Below, one piece after another: positions 10,164-18,852 of a stretch of DNA of 64,000 nucleotides. This DNA is from Paraburkholderia susongensis. Its GTDB lineage: Bacteria; Pseudomonadota; Gammaproteobacteria; Burkholderiales; Burkholderiaceae. Both the position numbers and the translations under genes were made by a program. Position 1 is the first letter of the stretch, and each line of letters starts with the position of its first letter. The stretch covers positions 1-64,000 of the forward strand of contig NZ_FXAT01000004.1 of NCBI RefSeq assembly GCF_900177725.1, given 5' to 3'. The notes under the pieces are model-generated. The model searched no databases. It worked only from the letters and a program-made list of their open reading frames with translations, and was not told the DNA's origin.

Positions 10164-10787
10164 ATGAGCGACCCGACCCAACCCTCCGCGCCTGATTTCT
10201 CGACCCGCGATCCCAACTCCCCCGAGTTCTGGGACGAACGCTTCGAGCGCCGCTTCACGCCATGGGATCAGGCGGGCGTGCCGTCTGCGTTCCGGGCGTT
10301 CGCCGGGCGTCACCGTGACGCTCCGGTGCTGATTCCGGGCTGCGGCAGCGCATATGAAGCGGTGTGGCTTGCGCAGCAGGGCAATCCGGTGCGTGCGATC
10401 GACTTCTCGCCGGCTGCCGTCGCGGCCGCGCGCGAGCAGTTGGGCGCGCAGCATGCGCAACTGGTCGAGCAGGCGGATTTCTTCACCTATGAGCCGCCGT
10501 TCACACCGGCATGGATTTATGAGCGCGCGTTTTTCTGCGCGTTGCCGCCGTCGCGCCGCGACGACTACGCACGCCGGATGGCCGAACTGCTGCCCGCCGG
10601 CGCGCTGCTCGCGGGTTTCTTCTTCATCGGCGCGACACCGAAGGGGCCGCCGTTCGGTGTCGAGCGCGCCGAACTCGACGCGCTGCTCACGCCGCACTTC
10701 GAGCTGATCGAAGACGAGGCGGTGGCCGATTCGATCGCCGTGTTTGCCGGACGTGAGCGCTGGCTTACCTGGCGTCGTCGCGGGTAA
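10164..10787 (+). CDS. thiopurine S-methyltransferase-like SAM methyltransferase
   Basis: A 207-residue class I methyltransferase of the TPMT family. Seen are FWDERFERRFTPWDQ at the N-terminus (the TPMT-type F-W-x-x-R-F pattern), the SAM loop LIPGCGSAYEAVWLAQQG (about 54-70), and AIDFSPAAV as the acidic ribose-binding strand. Family members methylate thiol, selenol or halide acceptors; the acceptor here is unknown. ATG 10164 lies 35 bp behind ubiB, so it may be transcribed with the ubiquinone genes, although nothing links it to quinones chemically. Confidence 0.8.
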   Translation: MSDPTQPSAPDFSTRDPNSPEFWDERFERRFTPWDQAGVPSAFRAFAGRHRDAPVLIPGCGSAYEAVWLAQQGNPVRAIDFSPAAVAAAREQLGAQHAQLVEQADFFTYEPPFTPAWIYERAFFCALPPSRRDDYARRMAELLPAGALLAGFFFIGATPKGPPFGVERAELDALLTPHFELIEDEAVADSIAVFAGRERWLTWRRRG

Positions 10788-10915
10788 GGACGGCTGCCGT
10801 AGCGTACGTGGCGCCGGCTGCCCTTGAGAGCTTCACGGGCCGCCCCCATTTAACGTGACGGCGGCGTGTGTCGCGCATTGGCTCCCGAAATCCGGGGGCG
10901 GCTACCGTTTGCGGC

Positions 10916-10921
10916 TATAAT
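10916..10921 (+). promoter_or_regulatory. -10 element TATAAT upstream of fmdB-like gene
   Basis: A perfect TATAAT 57 bp before the next start codon. No good -35 lies 16-18 bp upstream. One arm of a 9-bp inverted repeat (GCCGCCCCC 10839-10847 with GGGGGCGGC 10894-10902) occupies the -35 zone, so an activator or repressor site is possible. Likely the promoter of the fmdB-DUF502-aspS unit. Confidence 0.5.
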
Positions 10922-10978
10922 TCAAGGCTTTGCAAGCGTTTACAAGATTTCAGTAGGGATTTGGAGTAGGAAAGGATC

Positions 10979-11323
10979 ATGCCGATCTACGCTTATCGTT
11001 GCGGGTCATGCGGCTTCGGGAAGGATGTGCTCCAGAAGATGAGCGACCCTCAGTTGACACAGTGCCCCGAGTGCGGGAAAGACACCTTTAGCAAACAACT
11101 CACCGCCGCTGGCTTCCAGTTGAAGGGCTCCGGCTGGTATGTGACCGATTTTCGCGGCGGCAGTGGCGGCGCGAGCGCGCCGGCCAAGCCGGAAGCCGAC
11201 CATGCCGCGACATCCGATGCGGCCCCGGCCACGGCCGCCGCGCCGGCAGCCCCCGCGGCTGCATCGGCTGCGTCCGCTGCTCCGGCCGCCGCGGCCAGCA
11301 CGAGCGGCTCGGACAACGCCTAG
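10979..11323 (+). CDS. FmdB family zinc-ribbon protein
   Basis: A 114-residue protein with an N-terminal zinc ribbon (residues 1-45: MPIYAYRCGSCGF then LTQCPECGK, two CxxC knuckles) and a glycine-bearing segment, followed by an alanine/proline-rich tail (about 60-114) of low complexity. FmdB-type proteins are widespread putative regulators; the name comes from a methylotroph amide-utilisation regulator and no function is assured here. AAAGGATC precedes the ATG. In Burkholderiales it is commonly found with a DUF502 protein and aspS, as here. The tail length is probably variable between strains. Confidence 0.85.
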   Translation: MPIYAYRCGSCGFGKDVLQKMSDPQLTQCPECGKDTFSKQLTAAGFQLKGSGWYVTDFRGGSGGASAPAKPEADHAATSDAAPATAAAPAAPAAASAASAAPAAAASTSGSDNA

Positions 11324-11398
11324 TGGCACTGCCGCCCGCGCGGGCGGCGCATCTACCGCGCGTCGGGCTTCGGTCCGCGCGGCTTTCTGGCGGTACAC

Positions 11399-12055
11399 AT
11401 GACGACGAAAAAAACCACGCTCAAATCGGTGTTCCTGACCGGCCTGCTGGTGCTGGTGCCTCTGGCCATCACACTGTGGGTGCTCGGTCTGATCATCGGC
11501 ACGATGGACCAGACGCTGCTCCTGCTGCCCACTTCCTGGCAGCCGGAACGCGCGATCGGCTATCGCCTGCCCGGCTTGGGCGCGGTGCTCACGCTCGCGT
11601 TCATCTTTGTCGTCGGGCTGTTGACGCAGAACTTCATTGGGCAGAAGCTCGTGAAGTGGTGGGAGCTGCTGGTCGCTCACATTCCGGTGGTCGGCCCGCT
11701 CTACACGAGCGTCAAGCAGGTGTCGGACACGTTGCTCTCGAGCAGCGGCAACGCGTTCCGCAAGGCGCTCCTGATCGAGTATCCACGCCGCGGTTCCTAT
11801 ACGATTGCGTTTCTGACCGGGATCCCGGGCGGCGACGTAGCCAACCACCTGAAAGAAGAGTACGTCAGCGTCTACGTGCCGACTACGCCGAACCCAACGT
11901 CCGGCTTCTTCCTGATGGTGCCCAAAAGCGAAGTGATCGAACTCGACATGACAGTCGACGCTGCGCTCAAGTACATCGTCTCGATGGGCGTGGTGGCGCC
12001 GTCCGCGCCGCAGCCGGCGCCGGTGCGCCGCACGACCGTCGAGCCTCCGCTGTAA
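11399..12055 (+). CDS. DUF502 integral membrane protein
   Basis: A 218-residue inner-membrane protein with two clear transmembrane helices (about 10-34, [19 protein letters not shown]; about 60-80, [17 protein letters not shown]) and the DUF502 signature around [15 protein letters not shown] (about 97-111). The C-terminal half (about 125-200) is a soluble beta-rich domain. Function is unknown for the family. It lies 75 bp after the FmdB-like gene and 76 bp before aspS, an arrangement conserved in this group of bacteria. Confidence 0.85.
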   Translation: MTTKKTTLKSVFLTGLLVLVPLAITLWVLGLIIGTMDQTLLLLPTSWQPERAIGYRLPGLGAVLTLAFIFVVGLLTQNFIGQKLVKWWELLVAHIPVVGPLYTSVKQVSDTLLSSSGNAFRKALLIEYPRRGSYTIAFLTGIPGGDVANHLKEEYVSVYVPTTPNPTSGFFLMVPKSEVIELDMTVDAALKYIVSMGVVAPSAPQPAPVRRTTVEPPL

Positions 12056-12131
12056 TGCCGGTGCGCAGTGTTTCACGCAGTGTCCAACTGCGGCGCGCCG
12101 TTCAACCAATGCAAAACGAAAGACAAACATC

Positions 12132-13931
12132 ATGTCGATGAGATCTGAATACTGCGGTCTGGTGACCGAAGAACTGCTGGGCCAATCCGTCTCGCTGTGC
12201 GGCTGGGTAAGCCGCCGCCGCGACCACGGCGGCGTCATCTTCATCGACCTGCGCGATCGCGAAGGGCTCGTTCAGGTCGTCTGCGACCCGGACCGCGCGG
12301 AAATGTTCAAGGCCGCCGAAGGCGTGCGCAACGAGTTCTGCCTGCAGATCAAGGGTGTCGTGCGCAGCCGTCCGGAAGGCACGACCAATGCCGCGCTCAA
12401 GAGCGGCAAGATCGAAGTGCTGTGCCACGAGCTGATCGTGCTGAACGCGTCGATCACGCCGCCGTTCCAGCTCGACGACGACAACCTCTCGGAAACCACG
12501 CGCCTCACGCATCGCGTGCTCGACCTGCGCCGTCCGCAGATGCAGCACAACCTGCGTCTGCGCTACCGCGTCGCGATCGAAGCGCGCAAGTATCTCGACG
12601 AGCAGGGCTTCATCGACATCGAAACGCCGATGCTGACCAAGAGCACGCCGGAAGGCGCTCGCGACTACCTCGTGCCGTCGCGCACGAACCCGGGCCAGTT
12701 CTTCGCCTTGCCGCAGTCGCCGCAGCTCTTCAAACAGTTGCTGATGGTCGCGAACTTCGACCGTTACTACCAGATCGTCAAGTGCTTCCGCGACGAAGAC
12801 CTGCGCGCCGACCGCCAGCCGGAATTCACGCAGATCGACTGCGAAACCTCGTTCCTCTCGGAACAGGAAATCCGCGACCTGTTCGAAGCGATGATCCGCC
12901 ACGTGTTCAAGCAGACGATCGGCGTCGAGTTGGACGCGAAATTCCCGGTCATGGAGTACTCGGAGGCGATGCGCCGTTTCGGTTCGGACAAGCCGGACCT
13001 GCGCGTGAAGCTCGAATTCACCGACCTCACGGACGCCGTCAAGGACGTCGACTTCAAGGTGTTCAGCACGCCGGCCAACACGAAGGACGGCCGCGTCGCG
13101 GCGCTGCGCGTGCCGAAGGGCGGCGAACTCTCGCGTGGCGACATCGACAGCTACACGGAATTCGTGCGCATCTACGGCGCGAAGGGCCTTGCGTGGGTCA
13201 AGGTCAACGAAGTCGCGAAGGGTCGTGACGGTCTGCAAAGCCCGATCGTCAAGAACCTGCACGACGAAGCGCTCAAGGCGATCGTCGAGCGCACCGGCGC
13301 GCAAGACGGCGACATCATTTTCTTCGCGGCGGATCGCGCGAAGATCGTGAACGACAGCCTCGGCGCGCTGCGCCTGAAGATCGGCCATTCGGAATTCGGC
13401 AAGGCCAACGGTCTCGTCGAATCGGGCTGGAAGCCGCTGTGGGTGGTCGACTTCCCGATGTTCGAGTTTGACGAGGAAGACAACCGCTACGTGGCCGCGC
13501 ATCACCCGTTCACGAGCCCGAAGGACGAGCACCTCGAATACCTCGAAACGGACCCGGCGCGCTGCCTCGCGAAGGCCTACGACATGGTGCTGAACGGCTG
13601 GGAAATCGGCGGCGGTTCGGTGCGTATTCACCGTGAGGAAGTGCAGAGCAAGGTGTTCCGCGCGCTCAAGATCAACGCGGAAGAAGCGCAGGCCAAGTTC
13701 GGCTTCCTGCTCGACGCGCTGCAATATGGCGCGCCGCCGCACGGCGGCATCGCGTTCGGTCTGGACCGCATCGTCACGATGATGGCCGGCGCCGACTCGA
13801 TCCGCGACGTGATCGCGTTCCCGAAAACGCAGCGCGCGCAGTGTCTGCTGACGCAGGCGCCGAGCGAAGTCGACGAGCGCCAGCTGCGCGAGTTGCACAT
13901 CCGTCTGCGTACGCCGGAGCCGAAGGCGTAA
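12132..13931 (+). CDS. aspS: aspartyl-tRNA synthetase (bacterial type, probably non-discriminating)
   Basis: Class IIb synthetase charging tRNA-Asp with aspartate, 599 residues (E. coli 590). The N-terminal OB-fold anticodon domain contains [26 protein letters not shown] sequence. The catalytic domain shows motif 2 ([20 protein letters not shown]) and motif 3 ([10 protein letters not shown]), with the bacterial insertion domain between. The RRRDHGG segment carries histidine-glycine where discriminating enzymes have leucine-glycine. In Pseudomonas this histidine marks AspRS that also charges tRNA-Asn, later corrected by GatCAB, so the enzyme is inferred to be non-discriminating. A perfect terminator follows 52 bp downstream. 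Confidence 0.95.
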   Translation: MSMRSEYCGLVTEELLGQSVSLCGWVSRRRDHGGVIFIDLRDREGLVQVVCDPDRAEMFKAAEGVRNEFCLQIKGVVRSRPEGTTNAALKSGKIEVLCHELIVLNASITPPFQLDDDNLSETTRLTHRVLDLRRPQMQHNLRLRYRVAIEARKYLDEQGFIDIETPMLTKSTPEGARDYLVPSRTNPGQFFALPQSPQLFKQLLMVANFDRYYQIVKCFRDEDLRADRQPEFTQIDCETSFLSEQEIRDLFEAMIRHVFKQTIGVELDAKFPVMEYSEAMRRFGSDKPDLRVKLEFTDLTDAVKDVDFKVFSTPANTKDGRVAALRVPKGGELSRGDIDSYTEFVRIYGAKGLAWVKVNEVAKGRDGLQSPIVKNLHDEALKAIVERTGAQDGDIIFFAADRAKIVNDSLGALRLKIGHSEFGKANGLVESGWKPLWVVDFPMFEFDEEDNRYVAAHHPFTSPKDEHLEYLETDPARCLAKAYDMVLNGWEIGGGSVRIHREEVQSKVFRALKINAEEAQAKFGFLLDALQYGAPPHGGIAFGLDRIVTMMAGADSIRDVIAFPKTQRAQCLLTQAPSEVDERQLRELHIRLRTPEPKA

Positions 13932-13983
13932 GCCGAGTCCGCATGGCGTGGCCGTTTTTGAGGCGGCCACCCGGGCAATCCGA

Positions 13984-14020
13984 AAAAGGCGCTGCGGTGA
14001 ACCACACCGCAGCGCCTTTT
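13984..14020 (+). terminator. intrinsic terminator after aspS
   Basis: A perfect 16-bp stem, AAAAGGCGCTGCGGTG (13984-13999) with CACCGCAGCGCCTTTT (14005-14020), loop AACCA. The A-run and T-run flanks make it usable on both strands. It closes the fmdB-DUF502-aspS unit. Confidence 0.88.
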
Positions 14021-14116
14021 CCGTTTTTTGCGTTACAGTGAAGCCACCGCTTTCGAGTCACTTTCGACCGTCATCCGACATGTACCGCGTGCGTCGTCGC
14101 GCTCAGTTTTCAAACC

Positions 14117-14668
14117 ATGCCGAAACCGCCGAAAATTCCGCAGTCCGTGCTCGTCATCATCCATACGCCGGCGCTCGACGTGCTGCTGATCGAGCGCGCC
14201 GATCATGCCGGGTTCTGGCAGTCCGTGACAGGCTCGAAGGACCGGCTCGACGAACCGCTCGCCGAAACGGCGGTGCGTGAGGTCGGCGAGGAGACCGGCA
14301 TCATGATCGGCGGCGCGCTCGTGCCGCACAGCGCGCTGCTCGACTGGCGCTATTCGATCGAATACGAGATCTACCCGGAATTCCGCCACCGCTACGAATC
14401 CGGCGTGATCCACAACACCGAGCACTGGTTCAGCCTGCAGGTACCCGAGCGGATCGACGTGACGCTCGCGCCGCGCGAGCACACCGCGTTTCTGTGGCTG
14501 CCGCATGAAGAGGCGGCGTCGCGTTGTTTTTCGTCGTCGAATGCCGACGCGATCCTGCAGTTGCCGCGCCGGCTTGGCGCGCGTTCGGCCGGCTTGCAGA
14601 GCGATCCGCAGACCGATCTGCGGACTGCTCCCCGGACCGGCCCGCAGGCCGGGGAGCGTGGCCGGTGA
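14117..14668 (+). CDS. nudB: dihydroneopterin triphosphate pyrophosphatase (NUDIX)
   Basis: NUDIX hydrolase that removes pyrophosphate from 7,8-dihydroneopterin triphosphate in folate synthesis. It has 183 residues (E. coli about 150). The NUDIX box GSKDRLDEPLAETAVREVGE plus ETGI has one extra residue before the first glutamate, while the REV-EE-G core is intact. The segments IEYEIYPEFRHRY and HNTEHWFSL match the NudB family closely. The last 25 residues are a Q/R/T-rich extension without counterpart in E. coli. The stop codon overlaps the clsB start, so the two are translationally coupled. Confidence 0.88.
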   Translation: MPKPPKIPQSVLVIIHTPALDVLLIERADHAGFWQSVTGSKDRLDEPLAETAVREVGEETGIMIGGALVPHSALLDWRYSIEYEIYPEFRHRYESGVIHNTEHWFSLQVPERIDVTLAPREHTAFLWLPHEEAASRCFSSSNADAILQLPRRLGARSAGLQSDPQTDLRTAPRTGPQAGERGR

Positions 14669-15924
14669 GTGCTGGCGGCGCAGGCCGTTTCGCGCGACTG
14701 CGGCACACGCTGCTCGGCCGCCGTTACTGGCAGCGCTACCGCTTCACCACTAACAACGAGGTCAAGCTGCTGCGCTCCGGCGACGAATTTTTCGAGGCGC
14801 TGATCGGGCGCATCGACGCCGCCGGGCACGACGTCATGCTCGAAACCTACATCTTCTGCGACGACGAAGCCGGCCAGGAGGTCAACGACGCCTTGCTGCG
14901 CGCGGCCGCGCGCGGCGTCAGGGTGCGCGTGATTACCGACGGCGTCGGCACCGCGCGCCTGAAGATGTTCGAGCAATGGCCGCTCGCCGGCGTCGACCAT
15001 CGCATCTACAACCCGCATCTGTTCGGCCGTTTCGGCTTTTCGCGCACGCATCGCAAGCTCGCGGTGATCGACGATCAGTACGCTTACTGCGGCGGCATCA
15101 ACATCGTCGACGACTACGAGAACAACGGCGAGAAGCTGCCTTACAGGCGCTGGGATTTCGCGGTCGAATTGCAGGGGCCAGTGGTCTCCGACGTGCGCGA
15201 CGCGTTCGAGGTGCAGTGGAGACGGATTCGCGTCGGGCATCGGCCGCTCGAATCGATGAGGCCCGACCTCGCCCCGCACGACACCGCGTCGCTCGGCAGC
15301 TTGCGGCGGCGCCGGCGTCGCCGTAACGAGGCGTTGTGGGCGGGCGGCGAGCCGTGCGTGGCTTTCGTCGCGCGCGATAACCTCATCAACCGCCGGGCGA
15401 TCGAAAAGGCGTATCTGGCCGCGATCGGCCAGGCGCGCCACGAAATCCTGCTCGCGAATCCATACTTCATGCCGGGGCGCAAGCTGCGCCGCGCGCTGGT
15501 GGTCGCGGCGCGGCGCGGCGTGATGGTGAAGCTGGTCATCGGGCGCAAGGAGTTCAAGGCGCTCGATTACGCGGTGCCGTTCCTCTATCACGCGCTGCTG
15601 CGCGCGGGGGTGCAGATCGCCGAGTACGAAAAGACGCTGCTGCACGGCAAGGTCGCCGTGGTCGATTCGAACTGGGGCACCGTGGGTTCGTCGAATCTCG
15701 ATGCGCTCAGTCTGATGCTCAACAACGAAGCCAACGTGGTGCTCCTGAACGATCCGGCGATCGGCGGGTTGCGCGAGGCGATTCTCGGCGCGTTCGCGGA
15801 CGCGCGCCGGATCGATGAGGCGCACTACGAATCACGCCCGGCCCGCCTGCGCGCGCTGAGCTGGATCGCGTACACGAGCTATCGGGTTGCGATGAAACTG
15901 CTGACGGTGGGCGGATACGACTAG
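14665..15924 (+). CDS. clsB: cardiolipin synthase B (phospholipase D superfamily)
   Basis: Membrane-associated phospholipid synthase of the PLD superfamily, 419 residues (E. coli ClsB 413). Both HKD active-site motifs are present: THRKLAVIDDQYAYCGGIN (about 130) and LLHGKVAVVDSNWGTVGSSN (about 325). The start is placed at GTG 14665, overlapping the nudB stop as GTGA; an upstream ATG in the same frame would add 47 arginine-rich residues that merely shadow the nudB tail. Coupling to nudB and distance from other lipid genes suggest housekeeping expression. Head-group substrates (phosphatidylglycerol with another lipid) are inferred from the family. Confidence 0.88.
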   Translation: MSAGGAGRFARLRHTLLGRRYWQRYRFTTNNEVKLLRSGDEFFEALIGRIDAAGHDVMLETYIFCDDEAGQEVNDALLRAAARGVRVRVITDGVGTARLKMFEQWPLAGVDHRIYNPHLFGRFGFSRTHRKLAVIDDQYAYCGGINIVDDYENNGEKLPYRRWDFAVELQGPVVSDVRDAFEVQWRRIRVGHRPLESMRPDLAPHDTASLGSLRRRRRRRNEALWAGGEPCVAFVARDNLINRRAIEKAYLAAIGQARHEILLANPYFMPGRKLRRALVVAARRGVMVKLVIGRKEFKALDYAVPFLYHALLRAGVQIAEYEKTLLHGKVAVVDSNWGTVGSSNLDALSLMLNNEANVVLLNDPAIGGLREAILGAFADARRIDEAHYESRPARLRALSWIAYTSYRVAMKLLTVGGYD

Positions 15925-16081
15925 AGTCCAGCGGCTCGCTTGCTGCATCATGTCGGCGAGCAGGGGCAATTGAAGAGACAATCGAAGAAGCAATACGCTG
16001 ATTGGCAACCCTCGTTTCAAGGCAAACGCCTCTAAAAATCTGATTGATCTGATTGTCGAAAGCCGCAAAATTGGAACCGGG

Positions 16082-16099
16082 TTAGAAACCGGTTTCTAA
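16082..16099. promoter_or_regulatory. 18-bp perfect palindrome, candidate operator of the TetR regulator
   Basis: TTAGAAACCGGTTTCTAA is a perfect inverted repeat. It sits 8 bp upstream of the predicted -35 of the adjacent TetR gene, the size and placement typical of TetR-family operators. Binding by that protein is inferred. Confidence 0.6.
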
Positions 16100-16107
16100 T
16101 AAAGTCC

Positions 16108-16136
16108 TTGTTTCGCGGACGGCAGCACTCAATAAT
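16108..16136 (+). promoter_or_regulatory. promoter of the TetR / beta-oxidation locus
   Basis: -35 TTGTTT (16108-16113), 17-bp spacer, -10 AATAAT (16131-16136). The predicted transcript starts near 16143, about 45 nt before the ATG. The surrounding 150 bp are clearly more AT-rich than the flanking genes. Confidence 0.5.
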
Positions 16137-16188
16137 AGTACGGCCGTTCGATTTTATTTCGACCACATTAGAACGGTAAAAAACAGCT

Positions 16189-16788
16189 ATGCGAAAAGGC
16201 GAACAAACGCGAGCCGCGATTCTCGATGCCGCACTCGATCTGGCAAGCCGTGACGGACTGGAAGGTCTGACCATTGGCTTGCTGGCCGAGCGCATGCAGA
16301 TGAGCAAGAGCGGTGTGTTCGCGCATTTCGGGTCGCGCGAGGATTTGCAGGTCGAGGTCGTGCGCGAATACCACCGTCGTTTCGAAGACGAGGTGTTTTT
16401 CCCGAGTCTGCGCGAGCCGCGCGGTCTGCCGCGCTTGCGCGCGATGATCTCCCGCTGGATCGAGAAACGCATTCAGGAAGTCACGACTGGGTGCATCTAC
16501 ATCAGCGGCGCCGTCGAATACGACGATCGCGCGGACAGCCAGGTGCGCGAGCAGCTGGTGGCGAGCGTGACGATGTGGCGCGCGGCGCTCACGCGTGCGA
16601 TTTCGCAGGCGATGGACGAAGGGCATCTGCGTGCCGATACCGATCCGCAGCTGATGCTCTTCGAACTGTATAGCGTCACGCTCGGTCTGCATCACGACGC
16701 GCGCTTCCTGCATCTGCCCGATGCGGTGCGTCTCACGTGGGCCGCGCTGGAAAAACTGATTAATTCGTATCAGAGCGAAAGCCGTTAG
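16189..16788 (+). CDS. TetR/AcrR family regulator of the adjacent beta-oxidation genes
   Basis: A 199-residue one-domain-pair repressor. The N-terminal helix-turn-helix (about 5-50; TRAAILDAALDLASRDG and MSKSGVFAHFGSRE) is clear. The C-terminal ligand domain (about 75-195) is hydrophobic and includes MLFELYSVTLGLHHDARFL. It lies directly upstream of, and on the same strand as, acyl-CoA dehydrogenase, so it probably senses a long-chain acyl-CoA and controls the locus and itself. A perfect palindrome lies 90 bp upstream. A small hairpin with a T-run separates it from the next gene. The ligand is inferred from context only. Confidence 0.82.
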   Translation: MRKGEQTRAAILDAALDLASRDGLEGLTIGLLAERMQMSKSGVFAHFGSREDLQVEVVREYHRRFEDEVFFPSLREPRGLPRLRAMISRWIEKRIQEVTTGCIYISGAVEYDDRADSQVREQLVASVTMWRAALTRAISQAMDEGHLRADTDPQLMLFELYSVTLGLHHDARFLHLPDAVRLTWAALEKLINSYQSESR

Positions 16789-16844
16789 CGGCGTCGCCGG
16801 AACTTACCGGAAACGCGCGGTGCAGAAGGTCCGTCCACGGACTC

Positions 16845-16864
16845 AGCCAACGGCCTGGCTTTTT
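16845..16864 (+). terminator. weak terminator or attenuator between TetR gene and acyl-CoA dehydrogenase
   Basis: Short stem AGCCA (16845-16849) with TGGCT (16856-16860) followed by TTTTT (16860-16864), preceded by another small hairpin GTCCG-TCCA-CGGAC (16829-16842). It ends about 20 bp before the next start codon. Confidence 0.3.
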
Positions 16865-16883
16865 GTCAAACTTGGAGAGAGTC

Positions 16884-18671
16884 ATGGGACAGTACGCCGC
16901 GCCGTTGCGCGACATGCAATTCGTGTTGCACGAAGTGCTCAACGTCGAAGCCGAACTCAGGCACATGCCGAAGCACGCGGATCTCGATGCCGACACGATC
17001 AACGCGGTGCTCGAGGAAGCCGGCAAGTTCTGCTCCGAAGTGCTGTTCCCGCTTAATCATAGCGGCGACCAGGAAGGTTGCACGTATGCCGGCGACGGCG
17101 TCGTGACCACGCCGAAGGGCTTCAGGCAAGCGTATCAGCAGTACGTCGAAGCCGGCTGGCCGGCGCTCGGCTGTGACCCGGAATACGGCGGCCAGGGGCT
17201 GCCCGCGTTCGTCAACAACGCGCTCTATGAAATGCTGAACTCGGCGAATCAGGCGTGGACGATGTATCCGGGCCTGTCGCATGGCGCGTACGAGTGTCTG
17301 CATGCGCACGGCACGCCCGAGCTGCAGCAGCGTTATCTGCCGAAGCTCGTCGCGGGCGTCTGGACCGGCACGATGTGTCTGACCGAGCCGCATTGCGGCA
17401 CCGACTTGGGTATCCTGCGCACGAAAGCCGAGCCGAACGGCGACGGTTCGTACGCGATCAGCGGCACGAAGATCTTCATCTCGAGCGGCGAGCATGACCT
17501 CGCGGAAAACATCGTTCACCTCGTGCTCGCGCGTTTGCCCGACGCGCCGAAGGGCACCAAGGGTATTTCGCTGTTCATCGTGCCGAAGTTCATTCCGAAC
17601 GAAGCGGGCGAGCCCGGCGAGCGCAACGGCGTGAAGTGCGGCTCGATCGAACACAAGATGGGCATTCACGGCAACGCGACCTGCGTGATCAATCTCGACA
17701 ACGCGCGCGGCTGGCTCGTCGGCGAGCCGAACAAAGGCTTGAACGCGATGTTCGTGATGATGAACGCCGCGCGTCTCGGCGTCGGCATGCAGAGCCTCGG
17801 GCTCACCGAAGTCGCTTTTCAGAACTCGCTCACGTACGCGAAAGAGCGTTTGCAGATGCGTTCGCTCACGGGCCCGAAGGCGCCTGAAAAAGCCGCTGAC
17901 CCGATCATCGTGCACCCGGACGTGCGCCGCATGCTGCTCACGCAGAAGGCCTACGCCGAAGGCGCGCGCGCGTTCTCGTACTGGTCGGCGCTCCATATCG
18001 ACAAAGAACTGTCGCACGCCGACGAAGCGGTACGCAAGGAAGCGGCCGATCTCGTCGCGCTGCTCACGCCGATCCTCAAGGCGTTCCTGTCGGACAACGC
18101 GTTCGAGGGCACCAATCACGCGATGCAGATTTACGGCGGTCACGGTTTCATCGCCGAATGGGGCATGGAGCAGTACGTGCGCGATGCGCGCATCAACATG
18201 ATCTACGAAGGCACCAACGGTATTCAGGCGCTCGACCTGCTCGGGCGCAAGGTGCTCGGCGACATGGGCGCGAAGATGAAGAAGTTCGGCAAGCTCGTCG
18301 CCGAGTTCGTCGAAGCCGAGGGCATCAAGCCGGAAATGCAGGAGTTCGTGAACCCGCTCGCCGACATCGGCGAAAAGGTGCAGAAGCTCACGATGGAAAT
18401 CGGCATGAAGGCGATGCAGAACCCGGACGAAGTCGGCGCCGCGGCTGTGCCGTATCTGCGCACGGTCGGCCACCTGGTGTTCTCGTACTTCTGGGCGCGC
18501 ATGGCGCGTATCGCGCTGGACAAAGAGGCTTCGGGCGATCCGTTCTACAAGGCGAAGCTCGCCACCGCACGCTTCTACTTCGCGAAGCTCCTACCCGAAA
18601 CGGCAATGACGATCCGCCAGGCGCGCGCCGGTTCGAAACCGATGATGGAAGTCGACGAAGCGCTGTTCTGA
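16884..18671 (+). CDS. acyl-CoA dehydrogenase (large, FadE-like, with C-terminal extension)
   Basis: FAD-dependent enzyme that introduces the trans-2 double bond into acyl-CoA, the first step of beta-oxidation. At 595 residues it belongs to the long class with an extra C-terminal domain (about 470-595) rather than the 380-residue short-chain class. Seen are MCLTEPHCGTDLG (FAD/acyl site, about 160), the middle beta domain, and MIYEGTNGIQALDL with the catalytic-type glutamate at residue 442. ATG 16884 has GGAGAGAG upstream; an in-frame TTG at 16863 was rejected. With the genes at 18853 and 21420 it makes a full oxidation spiral. Confidence 0.92.
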   Translation: MGQYAAPLRDMQFVLHEVLNVEAELRHMPKHADLDADTINAVLEEAGKFCSEVLFPLNHSGDQEGCTYAGDGVVTTPKGFRQAYQQYVEAGWPALGCDPEYGGQGLPAFVNNALYEMLNSANQAWTMYPGLSHGAYECLHAHGTPELQQRYLPKLVAGVWTGTMCLTEPHCGTDLGILRTKAEPNGDGSYAISGTKIFISSGEHDLAENIVHLVLARLPDAPKGTKGISLFIVPKFIPNEAGEPGERNGVKCGSIEHKMGIHGNATCVINLDNARGWLVGEPNKGLNAMFVMMNAARLGVGMQSLGLTEVAFQNSLTYAKERLQMRSLTGPKAPEKAADPIIVHPDVRRMLLTQKAYAEGARAFSYWSALHIDKELSHADEAVRKEAADLVALLTPILKAFLSDNAFEGTNHAMQIYGGHGFIAEWGMEQYVRDARINMIYEGTNGIQALDLLGRKVLGDMGAKMKKFGKLVAEFVEAEGIKPEMQEFVNPLADIGEKVQKLTMEIGMKAMQNPDEVGAAAVPYLRTVGHLVFSYFWARMARIALDKEASGDPFYKAKLATARFYFAKLLPETAMTIRQARAGSKPMMEVDEALF

Positions 18672-18852
18672 CGCTCACGCTGAAAACGGACGAGGCGTTC
18701 GCGCATACCGGATTTGCAACGCCTCGCTCGGGTCGCATCGCGGCATGTGTCGATAGACCCGCGATAGACCCAGCGAGACACCCACCGAAATCAACATCGC
18801 GCGAAGAGCCGCTGAATCTTCGCGACACAGCATCAATTCCCGGAGGAACGAC

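Noticed and set aside
12102..13970. 622-codon open frame antisense to aspS
   Set aside because: AspRS motifs 2 and 3 fix the coding strand; the opposite frame is a compositional shadow.
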